The notes beneath the pieces are model-generated. The model saw nothing but the letters and a program-made list of their open reading frames with translations, did not search any database and was not told the origin of the DNA. A program made the position numbers and the translations under genes. From Nitrospira sp. (GTDB lineage: Bacteria; Nitrospirota; Nitrospiria; Nitrospirales; Nitrospiraceae): a DNA stretch of 64,000 nt. The DNA is taken from positions 49,765 through 113,764 of the forward strand of contig JACOEH010000011.1 of NCBI GenBank assembly GCA_024998685.1, given 5' to 3'. Each line of letters starts with the position of its first letter. Within the stretch, counting starts at the first letter, position 1. Positions 1 through 8,617 of this stretch are shown piece by piece.

Positions 1-468
1 GGTATCGTTCCGGAAATAGATATCCGCAATGCTCAATTCCTTCATCAGTAAGTCGGCCAACAGCTCTTTTCGACGGTCCATCCCAGCGGATAAAGTTTGC
101 GTGACCAGCAACTGATCATACCGGTCCACGATCAATCCCGGCAGGCGATCTGCTTCTCCATAGACCAGCCGATACGCATTCGACTGAGCGACAACTCGTT
201 CCCGCAAACGGATTGCCTGCTGAATTCTCCCCAGCCAGAAGGCTTCGTCGATTGGTTCATCGCGGAACGTCAGCAGGCGGACTCTGATTTTCGAGGCGGG
301 GCTATAGAGGCCGCGCCCGTAGAATCGGCCGTCGGAAGTAAACACATCGATCAGGTCGCCGGCTACCGGTTCACCGACTACCGATCCTAAGTGGCCGGCA
401 TAGAGCCAGAGATGCCGACTCTCTGATCCACGAGGTGCGGTGAGGCGAACGTGTGCGGTCTGCGTCAT
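1..468 (-). CDS. RlmI-like class I rRNA methyltransferase, N-terminal part (cut by window start)
   Basis: This minus-strand frame is open for 156 codons from an ATG at 468 and runs off the window. The start is preceded by GGGAA about nine bases upstream. The visible residues fit a PUA-like N-terminal RNA-binding domain (the HLWLYAGHL region, about residues 20-28), then the linker YRLVYGEADRLPGLIVDRY (about 100-118). That linker is characteristic of the RlmI/RlmK family of S-adenosylmethionine-dependent 23S rRNA cytosine-5 methyltransferases. The catalytic Rossmann domain lies outside the window, so the target base cannot be judged. It is divergent from the decarboxylase gene at 635. Confidence 0.8.
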   Translation of the reverse strand, partial: MTQTAHVRLTAPRGSESRHLWLYAGHLGSVVGEPVAGDLIDVFTSDGRFYGRGLYSPASKIRVRLLTFRDEPIDEAFWLGRIQQAIRLRERVVAQSNAYRLVYGEADRLPGLIVDRYDQLLVTQTLSAGMDRRKELLADLLMKELSIADIYFRNDT

Positions 469-634
469 ATCTGTTCCCTGCCATGTTGTACCTGAGTCCA
501 TGAACGAGTGGTCAAGTGCCGGATGAGGAACATCGCGGACCACCCGGTTGTTCTTGACGAAGTGTCGTCAGTATGTTTTCCTGAAGTCAGAACATTGTGT
601 CATGATCGAATAGTCACTATCGAGAGCACACATA

Positions 635-2296
635 ATGAGCGACAAAGCGACAATCGGGTCAGCGGTATTGAATCGCCTGCATCGCCTCGGCGTCCGCCAT
701 ATCTTCGGCATTCCCGGCGACTATGTGCTGTCCCTCTACCAACTGATCGAAGCGTCACCGATCAAACACATCGGGACGACCAGAGAAGATTGCGCCGGCT
801 TTGCAGCGGACGCCTATGCGCGGATCAACGGCATCGGAGCGGTCTGTGTCACCTATTGCGTCGGCGGGTTCAACACCGTCAACGCCGTTGCCTGCGCCTA
901 TGCCGAGCGGTCTCCGGTGGTTCTGCTGACCGGATCACCGGGGCTCTCCGAACGGACTCGCACTCCCTATTTACATCATATGGTTCGCGACTTCGGCACG
1001 CAACGAGAAGTCTTCGAACGAATGACCGTTGCCGCTGTCACCCTGGACGATCCGTTGACCGCCGAGCGGGAGATGGATCGAGCGTTCGCCGCTCTATTGC
1101 GCTATCGCCGTCCTATTTATATCGAAATCCCCCGGGACATGGTTCACTGTCCGTTGATCGGAGGCATGAAACCGTTCTGCATTGAAGATACGCCGAGTGA
1201 CCCGGCCGCCCTGGAAGAGGCGATCAGTGAAGTGCGGATCATGCTCGCCTCGGCCAAACGACCGGCCATGCTCGTCGGAGCGGAAGTGGGTCGGTTCGGC
1301 CTCCAGGACGATTTGGCCCGTCTGGTGGAGCGACTGAATATCCCCATTGCATCGACCCTGCTCGGGAAATCAATCATTCGGGAAGATCATCCTCTCTATG
1401 TCGGCGTGTATGGAGGACTGATCGGGCGGGAAGAAGTCCAACAGTTCATCAACGATTCCGACTGTCTGTTGATCCTGGGGTCCATTCTGTCGGATGTGGA
1501 AGATCTGGATGCCTCCTCCCCCTTACTCTCGGAGGGACGGACCATTCACGCCACCGCCGACCGGGTCGCCATCAAACACCATCGGTATGAGTCGATCAAG
1601 TTTCAGGACTTCGTCCAAGGTCTCGTGCGATCACCGCTCCCGTCCTTCTCTCATTCCCAACGTCCACTCCCAACCCTGGCTGTGCCGACACCATCGGCGC
1701 CCGACTTGGATGCCCCGGTGACCCTTGAAGGACTGTTCCGCCATCTCGATACCGTGCTGACAGAAAAGACGGTCGTGATTGCGGATGTCGGTGAATCGCT
1801 CTTTGCGGCAGCCGACCTGCACGTGCGCCATCGATTCGAGTTTCTGTCGCCCGCCTATTACACATCGATGGGATTCGCCGTTCCCGCCGCCTTAGGAGCC
1901 TCGTTCGCCGACCCCAGCCTGCGATCTATCGTCCTGGTAGGAGACGGCGCCTTTCAGATGACGGGGACTGAATTGGCGAGCTGCGTGCGCTATGGACAAG
2001 CCCCGATTGTCATACTCTTGAATAATCGCGGCTATTCGACTGAGCGAGAAATTTTGGAAGGTCCCTTTAACGACGTGCATGAATGGCAATATGACAAAGT
2101 ATGCGACCTGATCAAGGGTGGAAAAGGCTCGCGGGTCAGCACACAAAGAGAGTTCGAACGGAGCCTGGCCGCCGCCTTTGCGGACCAGCATCAGCTGCAT
2201 CTCCTCAATGTTCTCTTGAGCCCCAGCGATCGATCGCCCGGCATGGTGCGTTTGGCAAGGCGTTTAGGCAAGAAGCTTTCTACTGATAAACCATAG
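635..2296 (+). CDS. Thiamine-diphosphate 2-oxoacid (pyruvate/indolepyruvate-type) decarboxylase
   Basis: This 553-residue protein has the three-domain ThDP enzyme layout: a pyrimidine-binding domain at the N-terminus, a central domain, and a C-terminal pyrophosphate domain with the GDG...NN cofactor motif (GDGAFQMTG, then LNNRGYSTE). All catalytic positions of the pyruvate/indolepyruvate/phenylpyruvate decarboxylase group can be aligned: Asp29 (GIPGDY), Glu51 (TREDCAGFAADAYAR), the paired histidines in LHHMVRDF, and the Glu of GYSTE. This separates it from acetolactate synthase, which lacks the HH pair. It should decarboxylate a 2-oxo acid to an aldehyde, but the substrate cannot be read from sequence. 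It sits 250 bp upstream of solute-biosynthesis glycosyltransferases on the same strand; a functional link to them is only a guess. Confidence 0.82.
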   Translation: MSDKATIGSAVLNRLHRLGVRHIFGIPGDYVLSLYQLIEASPIKHIGTTREDCAGFAADAYARINGIGAVCVTYCVGGFNTVNAVACAYAERSPVVLLTGSPGLSERTRTPYLHHMVRDFGTQREVFERMTVAAVTLDDPLTAEREMDRAFAALLRYRRPIYIEIPRDMVHCPLIGGMKPFCIEDTPSDPAALEEAISEVRIMLASAKRPAMLVGAEVGRFGLQDDLARLVERLNIPIASTLLGKSIIREDHPLYVGVYGGLIGREEVQQFINDSDCLLILGSILSDVEDLDASSPLLSEGRTIHATADRVAIKHHRYESIKFQDFVQGLVRSPLPSFSHSQRPLPTLAVPTPSAPDLDAPVTLEGLFRHLDTVLTEKTVVIADVGESLFAAADLHVRHRFEFLSPAYYTSMGFAVPAALGASFADPSLRSIVLVGDGAFQMTGTELASCVRYGQAPIVILLNNRGYSTEREILEGPFNDVHEWQYDKVCDLIKGGKGSRVSTQREFERSLAAAFADQHQLHLLNVLLSPSDRSPGMVRLARRLGKKLSTDKP

Positions 2297-2445
2297 GAAA
2301 AACCATCCATCCCTGCCTGCTTTTCCCTACATCTCCATAGGATATTTCCACTAGCTTTCAGGTAAATCATGCGCGTGAAGCGATGAGAGGCGAGGGGTTT
2401 TTGCCCTGGTGAGTGATGGTATACTCCCTGCACTCTTTCCCCTAT

Positions 2446-2472
2446 TTGTGTTGAGCATAGCCGCGGTATAAT
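2446..2472 (+). promoter_or_regulatory. Candidate sigma-70 promoter before the glycosyltransferase block
   Basis: A consensus TATAAT lies at 2467-2472, about 75 bases before the GTG start at 2548. The best -35 candidate is TTGTGT at 2446-2451, with a short 15-base spacer. The -10 is strong and the -35 is poor, so this is a suggestion only. Confidence 0.3.
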
Positions 2473-2547
2473 CCGACTCTTCTCGTCTCTCTGACTTTAC
2501 GCGAGATCGACTTTCAGCAATAATCAGGGATCCGCAAAGAGGATAGC

Positions 2548-3792
2548 GTGTCTGACTTTTATCAAAATGGGGTCGTGACGGTTCTCCACCGCTTAGGCCA
2601 GTCCAATATCGAGCAGCTTGAGGAGGAGCTCGAACGGTACGCGAGGACGACTCCGATCGCCTTGGTCCTCCCATCGCTCTATGCGGAATTGGAGCGACCC
2701 GCGCTGAAGCGAATCGTCGAGATTCTCCGCGAAGTTCGATACATCAACGAAATCGTCATTTCCTTGGATCAAGCCTCCGCGTTGGAATTCAGACTGGCCA
2801 AGCAATTTTTTTCTCAGCTCCCACAACGAGTCCGCGTCATCTGGAACGACGGCTCTCGGATCCAGGCACTTTTGAACACCCTCGTCTCGCACGAAATCGA
2901 CATCGGGCTTCAGGGCAAAGGACGCGGATGTTGGACGGCGTACGGCTATGTGTTGGCCAGAGGCCAGAGCCAGGTCATCGCCCTTCATGACTGCGACATC
3001 GTGAGTTACGACCGCCAGTACCTCGCTCGTCTCTGTTACCCTGTCGCCAATCCGAACCTCGCCTACGAATTTTGCAAGGGATATTACAGCCGCGTGACGG
3101 ACCGCATGCATGGACGTGTGACACGTCTCTTCATCACTCCGCTGATCCGCAGTCTGCAACTGCTGGTCGGGTCGCATCCCCTGCTCTCGTTTCTGGACAG
3201 TTTTCGGTACCCGCTTGCCGGTGAATTCGCGATGGTGCGGGATCTGGCCTGGATCACCCGTATTCCCGGCGACTGGGGGTTGGAGATCGGCATGCTGGCG
3301 GAGGTGTACCGCAATTGCGCCCTCAGGCGGATTTGCCAGGCGGATATCGCCGATGCGTATGACCACAAGCATCAAACACTGTCGACGCACAATCCCGATG
3401 CAGGCTTGTTGAAAATGTGCGTCGACATCACGAAATCGCTGTTCCGCAACCTGGCGAGCGAAGGACTGGTCCTCTCGGAAAGCACCCTCAAGACATTGCG
3501 GGCCACGTATCTCCAGGCCGCGCAAGAAGCCATCAGTCGGTACGAAAACGACGCCGCGATCAACAGTTTGTTCTTTGACCGTCATGAAGAGCGGCGTGCC
3601 GTCGAAGTGTTTCTGCGCGGAATGACGTTGGCGACGGACAGTTTCCTCGGAGACCCGTTGGGCGTCCCCATGATTTCGAACTGGAGCCGCGTCACGCACG
3701 CCGTACCCGATATTTTTCATCGGCTCATGGACGCCGTGGAACAAGACCATGCCTGGGACCCCGCGGCGGAAACACGGCAACCAGTCTCATGA
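2548..3792 (+). CDS. GT-A glycosyltransferase, glucosyl-3-phosphoglycerate synthase-like
   Basis: This 414-residue protein begins at GTG. It carries a GT-A signature: GKGRGCWTAYGYVLA (about residues 131-145), followed by the metal-binding DxD-type motif LHDCDIVSYD (about 149-158). A conserved run FRYPLAGEFAM then IPGDWGLEIG follows, typical of GT81-like glucosyl-3-phosphoglycerate synthases and unlike GT78 mannosyl enzymes. The likely reaction is transfer of a hexose from an NDP-sugar to 3-phosphoglycerate in the cytoplasm. The HAD phosphatase at 5822 would then release glucosyl- or mannosylglycerate. Its stop overlaps the next start by four bases (ATGA), so translation of the two is probably coupled. 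The family is reasonably firm; the donor and acceptor are inferred. Confidence 0.72.
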   Translation: MSDFYQNGVVTVLHRLGQSNIEQLEEELERYARTTPIALVLPSLYAELERPALKRIVEILREVRYINEIVISLDQASALEFRLAKQFFSQLPQRVRVIWNDGSRIQALLNTLVSHEIDIGLQGKGRGCWTAYGYVLARGQSQVIALHDCDIVSYDRQYLARLCYPVANPNLAYEFCKGYYSRVTDRMHGRVTRLFITPLIRSLQLLVGSHPLLSFLDSFRYPLAGEFAMVRDLAWITRIPGDWGLEIGMLAEVYRNCALRRICQADIADAYDHKHQTLSTHNPDAGLLKMCVDITKSLFRNLASEGLVLSESTLKTLRATYLQAAQEAISRYENDAAINSLFFDRHEERRAVEVFLRGMTLATDSFLGDPLGVPMISNWSRVTHAVPDIFHRLMDAVEQDHAWDPAAETRQPVS

Positions 3793-5114
3793 ACAACGGC
3801 CTGATCCCACTCACGCCGGAAACCGAAGAGCTGCTGGAAGCGGTGCGAAGCGCCGACATTCTGGTCGGCATTCCCAGCTTCAATAATGCAGGGACTGTCG
3901 GGCATGTCGTTCGCGCCGTGGGAGCGGGGCTGGCCAAATACTTTCATGGCCATCGCGCCGTCCTGGTGAATGCCGACGGCGGCTCCTCCGACGACACCCC
4001 GGCCATCGTCGCCCATACCATGGTCGATCTGGAGCCTCTCTTTATCAGCGATCGGCAGAGCACACTCCACCGGATTATCACGCCCTATCACGGTATCCCC
4101 GGCAAAGGCAGCGCATTTCGCACGATTTTCGAGATCGCTCGACGGCTCAAAGTCAAAGCCTGTGCCGTCGTCGATTCGGACGTCCGCAGTATCACACCCG
4201 AATGGATGGAACTGCTCCTTCATCCGATCATCAAAGAAGGCTACGACTATGTGGCCCCCTACTATCGACGCCACAAGTATGATGGGACCATCACCAACAG
4301 CATCGCCTATCCCTTGACGCGAGCCCTCTACGGGCAGGAGGTTCGCCAGCCGATCGGCGGAGATTTCGGGTTCACCGGAGAACTGGCCCAACACTATCTC
4401 GAAAAGCATGTCTGGGAGTCCGATGTGGCGCGCTTCGGGATCGACATTTGGATGACGACCGAGGCCATTACGAGCGGAGCCAAGGTGTGTCAGAGTTTTC
4501 TCGGGGCTAAAATTCATGACCCCAAGGACCCCGCCGCCGATCTTTCCTCCATGTTGCGTCAGGTGGTAGGTGCCTTGTTCGCCTTGATGGAAGCCCATGC
4601 CCCCGGCTGGCTCCCCGTCATAGACTCACGAAAAGTGCCTCTCTTCGGCTTCCAGTATGAGGTCGGAGTCGAGCCGGTGAATGTCAATGTCGAACGAATG
4701 GTGGATTTGTTTCATCTCGGGCTTACGGACCTGCATTCTATTTGGGCGCGCATTCTCTCTGCAGACGCGCTGGATCAGCTGTCCCGTCTTCGGGACGTCC
4801 CCCTGCAGGATTTCCGCATTCCCGATTCGCTGTGGGCTCAGATTATTTACGATGCCGCCCTCGCGCATCATCGGAGCGTGCTCCCACAAGAACATCTCCT
4901 GAAAGCTCTGACTCCCCTCTATTTGGGGAAGACCGCATCATTCGTGCTGGATAGCCAGGGATTGACCTCGGCGGAAGCCGAACACCTGATCGAAGCGCTC
5001 TGCCGTACGTTCGAGGAGCAAAAAGAATATCTGGTCGCACGTTGGCCTCAGTCTCATGACACGCGCGAAGTCATCGGTGCCGCTCGCGCGAGGCCTGAAA
5101 GGAGCCAGCCATGA
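3789..5114 (+). CDS. GT-A glycosyltransferase, mannosylglycerate-synthase/GT2-like
   Basis: This 441-residue protein has the motifs of a retaining or inverting GT-A enzyme: ILVGIPSFNN at the nucleotide-binding strand (about residues 25-34), NADGGSSDDT, GIPGKGSAFRTI, and the DxD motif AVVDSDVRS (about 132-140). Later motifs TPEWMELLL, QPIGGDFGFTG and FGIDIWMTTEA have the order seen in mannosylglycerate synthases. It overlaps the preceding glycosyltransferase and the following membrane protein gene by four bases at each end. A role in making or elongating a glycosylglycerate-type compatible solute fits the setting. A general GT2 function in cell-surface glycans cannot be excluded. Confidence 0.65.
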   Translation: MNNGLIPLTPETEELLEAVRSADILVGIPSFNNAGTVGHVVRAVGAGLAKYFHGHRAVLVNADGGSSDDTPAIVAHTMVDLEPLFISDRQSTLHRIITPYHGIPGKGSAFRTIFEIARRLKVKACAVVDSDVRSITPEWMELLLHPIIKEGYDYVAPYYRRHKYDGTITNSIAYPLTRALYGQEVRQPIGGDFGFTGELAQHYLEKHVWESDVARFGIDIWMTTEAITSGAKVCQSFLGAKIHDPKDPAADLSSMLRQVVGALFALMEAHAPGWLPVIDSRKVPLFGFQYEVGVEPVNVNVERMVDLFHLGLTDLHSIWARILSADALDQLSRLRDVPLQDFRIPDSLWAQIIYDAALAHHRSVLPQEHLLKALTPLYLGKTASFVLDSQGLTSAEAEHLIEALCRTFEEQKEYLVARWPQSHDTREVIGAARARPERSQP

Positions 5115-5818
5115 CTTCAAACTGGGAACATACATTACTCGGACCCGTCGCTGCTCTCGGTGAACGCGTTCTCGCCATTCTTCCCAATGTCCTGGCTATG
5201 ATGATTCTCTTGCTGGTCGGTCTGGGGATCGCCTGGGGCATGGGGCATTTGACGGAACGGCTGCTTCGCGTCATCGGCCTGGATCGACTCTGCGATCGGA
5301 TCGGTATCTCGGCAGCCTTGCTGAGAGGAGGCCTTAAAGCCGATCCGTCCTACATCATTGGCCGCATTACCTACTGGCTGATCGTGATCTTCGCCACCAC
5401 GGCGTCGCTGGGCGCGCTCGATGTGGCTCCGATCAATCAAGCGGCTCAGTCGCTCCTGTCGTATATTCCCCATTTGGTCACAGCGGCCGTGATCGGGATC
5501 ATCGGCTATCTCGTCTCGAATTTTGTGTCGCAGGCCGTCCTCATCGCCGCCGTGAATGCGGGGTTGCCTCCAGCCCGCTGGATCGCAGCCGGAACCCGTT
5601 GGGGCATTCAGCTCCTGACGGTGGCCATGGCGCTCGAACAGTTGGGGATTGCCCAGCACATCGTCGTCGTTGGATTCGGCATTACCTGGGGAGGCCTCGT
5701 CCTCGCCGCCGCGCTGGCGCTGGGCTTGGGTGGTAAGGACCTGGCGAAGGATTTCCTGGAGCGCCGTCTGGCCGGACATTCCCGGTCGCAGATCAACGAA
5801 GATCTACGGCATCTCTAA
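5111..5818 (+). CDS. Small MscS-related membrane protein (conserved TM-helix family)
   Basis: This 235-residue integral membrane protein has four or five hydrophobic segments (roughly residues 20-42, 77-100, 115-140 and 190-212). It shows the repeated helix-plus-amphipathic pattern of the conserved TM-helix family, which is related to small-conductance mechanosensitive channels. The final segment contains LAAALALGLGGKDLAKDFLERRL, close to the glycine/alanine-rich pore helix of MscS, but the cytoplasmic beta and cage domains of true MscS are absent. It follows the glycosyltransferase with an ATGA overlap and precedes the phosphatase by three bases. A turgor-related role beside solute synthesis is plausible but inferred. 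Confidence 0.7.
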   Translation: MTSNWEHTLLGPVAALGERVLAILPNVLAMMILLLVGLGIAWGMGHLTERLLRVIGLDRLCDRIGISAALLRGGLKADPSYIIGRITYWLIVIFATTASLGALDVAPINQAAQSLLSYIPHLVTAAVIGIIGYLVSNFVSQAVLIAAVNAGLPPARWIAAGTRWGIQLLTVAMALEQLGIAQHIVVVGFGITWGGLVLAAALALGLGGKDLAKDFLERRLAGHSRSQINEDLRHL

Positions 5819-5821
5819 CCT

Positions 5822-6697
5822 ATGTCACGTTACATATTATTTACAGACCTGGACGGCAGTCTTTTGGACAACGACACCTATTCCTTTGACAAGGCGAGGC
5901 CGGCGCTCGATGCCCTTCGTTCGGAGAACATTCCCGTCATTCTCGTCTCCGGAAAGACCCGCGCGGAAATTGAACCGCTTCGAGAGCGCCTCAATCACCA
6001 CAATCCCTTCATCGTCGAGAACGGCGCCGCGGTGTTTGTGCCTCTCAATACCTTTGATTTCCCCTTGGAGCGGTCGCGACGCCGATCCAGTTATCACATC
6101 ATCGAACTCGGGACGCCCTATGCGCTCCTCCGAGACGTACTCCGGCAAATCGAAGAAGCGGTCGGCACGCCGCTCCAAGGGTTCGGCGACCTGTCGGTCG
6201 ACGAGGTCATGGCGAATACAGGACTCTCCCGAGAAGATGCGCTGCGGGCCATGCTGCGGGAATTCGATGAGCCGTTTTTGGTGAACGGCCCCCCCAAGTT
6301 GATCGAGGAAGTTTGCCGCCAGATCGTGACTCGAGGTCTGAGTTGGACAAGAGGGGGGCGTTTCTTTCACTTGACGGGAAACAACGACAAAGGTCGGGCC
6401 GCGGAAATTCTTCTCCGCTGCTACAAACGGCAGGGGCGATTGACTGATTTGCCGGACGATATAGAAACCATCGGGATCGGCGACAGCCTGAACGATCTCC
6501 CTCTTCTGTTGACGGTCGATCGTCCGGTGTTGGTGCAAAAACCCGACGGCTCGTACGATCCTGACATCAACCTGCCTAACCTCATTCGCGCGCCGGGCAT
6601 CGGCCCTGCCGGGTGGAATTGGGCCGTCATAGAATTGCTCAGACAGGCCTCGGAAGAAACATCGCCTGGCCGATCATTCAACATCCGAGCCATATGA
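5822..6697 (+). CDS. HAD phosphatase of the mannosyl/glucosyl-3-phosphoglycerate phosphatase family
   Basis: This 291-residue HAD-superfamily enzyme has all four motifs: FTDLDGSLLDND (motif I, catalytic Asp9/Asp11 region), VSGKTRAEI (II), the lysine of GNNDKGRA (III), and GIGDSLNDLPLL (IV). The Cof-type C2 cap, the start FVVEN-like FIVENGAAVFVP and the length all match MpgP/GpgP. It probably removes the phosphate from mannosyl- or glucosyl-3-phosphoglycerate to give the neutral-pH solute glycosylglycerate. It is the last gene of the plus-strand block and faces the PIN toxin gene convergently, 31 bases away. Confidence 0.8.
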   Translation: MSRYILFTDLDGSLLDNDTYSFDKARPALDALRSENIPVILVSGKTRAEIEPLRERLNHHNPFIVENGAAVFVPLNTFDFPLERSRRRSSYHIIELGTPYALLRDVLRQIEEAVGTPLQGFGDLSVDEVMANTGLSREDALRAMLREFDEPFLVNGPPKLIEEVCRQIVTRGLSWTRGGRFFHLTGNNDKGRAAEILLRCYKRQGRLTDLPDDIETIGIGDSLNDLPLLLTVDRPVLVQKPDGSYDPDINLPNLIRAPGIGPAGWNWAVIELLRQASEETSPGRSFNIRAI

Positions 6698-6728
6698 TCG
6701 TCCTTGGTCGCCGAACGACTCGGCCATG

Positions 6729-7172
6729 CTAGTCTTCCGCCGGATTGACAATATGCAACCCCGCCGTTTTTGATGCCGCCAACAATTGAGGGTCCGCGCT
6801 GACGACGGTCAATCGCAACGGCTTCAGCTCCAATGCCAATGCCAGATGCATCACTTGAGGCGATCGCAGAAACGGATACTCCAACACTAATTCTTTAGTG
6901 GACAAGTAGGTGTCCATCGTCGGCGCGATAAACTGATAGAGTCCCTGTTTGGACTCGATCTCGAACTTATAGAGAACCGAGTAACAATCATCCCGTGTAA
7001 TCTGCCCCTCTTGTGCGCGTGCGCACAGAATCGAATACACGTCCGTGACGCTCCATGTCGGGACGATCGCGACCTTTCCACGCTTCACCATCAGCTTATT
7101 CACGATCCTCGTACCCCGCTCCATACTATAGCGCTTGATGAGTGCGGTTGAGTCGAAATAGTAGTACGGCAT
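6729..7172 (-). CDS. PIN-domain ribonuclease toxin (VapC-like)
   Basis: This 147-residue protein begins YYYFDSTALIKRYSMERGT, the first acidic strand of the PIN fold (Asp7, with Thr/Ser next to it). Later it has the acidic/aromatic pattern VTDVYSILCARA and a C-terminal VVSADPQLLAAS that supplies the last acidic residue. PIN toxins cut RNA using Mg2+ held by such acidic residues. The gene lies five bases downstream of a short basic protein gene, the usual antitoxin-then-toxin order. Confidence 0.75.
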   Translation of the reverse strand: MPYYYFDSTALIKRYSMERGTRIVNKLMVKRGKVAIVPTWSVTDVYSILCARAQEGQITRDDCYSVLYKFEIESKQGLYQFIAPTMDTYLSTKELVLEYPFLRSPQVMHLALALELKPLRLTVVSADPQLLAASKTAGLHIVNPAED

Positions 7173-7176
7173 CTCC

Positions 7177-7446
7177 TTACGCCCTCCCCTTTAGAATGAT
7201 GTCCGCAAGCGGCCCTTGAAGCTTGGAGAGCCTGTCTTGCAGTTCATCGAGCGGTACCTCTTCATATCCTTCTTTTCGCAAGGTGTCGGCGAGATTCCCT
7301 CCATTGAAGGACGAGGTGTCTTCCTTCAGTCGGTCGTTCAATCGCCGCTTGGCCAGGCGGCTTGAAATCTTTTGCCCTGACTTGGTCAACCCACGCCCCC
7401 TACTGCGTGGAGCTCGACTGACGGATAGTTCGTCTGTCTTTTTCAC
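7177..7446 (-). CDS. Putative antitoxin partner of the PIN toxin
   Basis: This 89-residue basic protein has an N-terminal Arg/Lys/Ser-rich segment (SRAPRSRGRGLTKSGQK) and a more acidic C-terminal half (KEGYEEVPLDELQDRLSKLQ). It lies five bases upstream of the PIN toxin gene on the same strand. I do not recognise a named DNA-binding fold. The antitoxin call rests mainly on size, charge and position. A GAGGT ribosome site (revcomp of ACCTC at about 7456-7460) precedes the ATG. Confidence 0.55.
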   Translation of the reverse strand: MKKTDELSVSRAPRSRGRGLTKSGQKISSRLAKRRLNDRLKEDTSSFNGGNLADTLRKEGYEEVPLDELQDRLSKLQGPLADIILKGRA

Positions 7447-7477
7447 GATCGATACCTCCTCATGAAAGAACGTTCAG

Positions 7478-8617
7478 TTACCGACTCACCCTTGAATCTT
7501 CTCGTGGGCAACCCGCCGGCATCGTGGCCGTCTCAGGCAACGCGACCTCGCCGAAGATATGGGCGGCAATGGTCTTCGCGACATCCGTCGATAACTCTTG
7601 CTGCATCACACGTAGCGCCTTCGCCGTTGCTTCACGCTCCGTCAGGTGTCCTTCTCTTCCTCCTTGCGCCGTCGCTCCAACGACCCGCCGCGTTCCCGGC
7701 TCTACGACCTCGAAATCACTGCACCATCGAACATACTTGAAATTCGGGTCCCGCACCTCGATGGGAAACAGACGAACAGTGCCTCGGACGATCAATTCCG
7801 AGGAACCAGTTTCATCACCTTCCGGGTTTGTGGTGACTTGAAGGCCTTCCCGGATGAGTCCCTCCGTCAGAGCACGTTCAACCGGTTCCGTATGGTCGCC
7901 GGACACTTGTACCGCAAGCACCAGATTCGTGGCAAGAAATTGCTTCAATTCATCTGATAATTCGTTTACCTGATAGACGGATGGGGCACCGTGCCCGCTG
8001 AGACGGATCACCCGCAAATCTGTGTTGTAGACCTCGCGCAACACGAGATTTTTTCCGGCCCGCCGAAGGGCACGAACCTTGGTAAGCTTGTCGGTCGTGT
8101 GTCGTGATTCGACGACATCCGCTTCAATCGCGCGATCCAACGCCGATACCTTCTCCATCACCGCGGTTTCGGTCTGAGAACGATTCATCACACCCAGGGC
8201 GTAGTACGACCGGCTGTCCGCGTCGTACCACACATCCGCGATCCTGACGTTTTCAAGCAATTTCTCGGTCGAGACTTTCGTCACATTGTCGATCGTGAGT
8301 CGCCGCTCGGCGTTGGAGACGCCGTGATTCTCAACGACCCAATATGATTCCCAGTCCTTGGCTTGCGCCGCGACTTTCGCCTTGAAGATGCGGGCCACGG
8401 CCGCATATGCCTGATCTTCTGCATTGCTTCGAGTGTCCGCTTGGCCGACCCCGGTTAAGTATTGCGTCGATGGGTATTCCGTGCTCCCGCCATCGACCCA
8501 CCCCGGCTTCCCCTTTCCAATGAACCAGGTACAGGCAGTCGATGCGGACACCATCACCCACAGGCACATGAACACTGCGATGCCTTGTCCGAAAGAAAAC
8601 TCGTCGGCACGCATCAT
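7478..8617 (-). CDS. LPP20-like envelope protein
   Basis: A longer frame exists to 8746, but the ATG at 8617 overlaps the stop of the upstream gene (ATGA) and immediately precedes a signal sequence, so I choose it (379 residues). The N-terminus GIAVFMCLWVMVSASTACTW is a signal peptide with a possible but non-canonical lipobox (STAC). The region beginning at GKPGWVDGG and YLTGVGQADTRSNAEDQA matches LPP20-type domains, which carry a W...G.G.A...A pattern and often accompany outer-membrane lipoproteins. The second half has no recognised domain. It is the last of four co-directional envelope genes and may attach to the cell envelope; no enzymatic role is visible. Confidence 0.62.
   Translation of the reverse strand: MMRADEFSFGQGIAVFMCLWVMVSASTACTWFIGKGKPGWVDGGSTEYPSTQYLTGVGQADTRSNAEDQAYAAVARIFKAKVAAQAKDWESYWVVENHGVSNAERRLTIDNVTKVSTEKLLENVRIADVWYDADSRSYYALGVMNRSQTETAVMEKVSALDRAIEADVVESRHTTDKLTKVRALRRAGKNLVLREVYNTDLRVIRLSGHGAPSVYQVNELSDELKQFLATNLVLAVQVSGDHTEPVERALTEGLIREGLQVTTNPEGDETGSSELIVRGTVRLFPIEVRDPNFKYVRWCSDFEVVEPGTRRVVGATAQGGREGHLTEREATAKALRVMQQELSTDVAKTIAAHIFGEVALPETATMPAGCPREDSRVSR

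Noticed and set aside
97..390. Open plus-strand frame of 97 codons
   Set aside because: It is antisense to the RlmI-like methyltransferase frame, which has family motifs and a ribosome site.
2593..3780. Long open frame of 395 codons on the minus strand
   Set aside because: It lies entirely opposite the GpgS-like glycosyltransferase; it has no family resemblance and is a codon-bias shadow.
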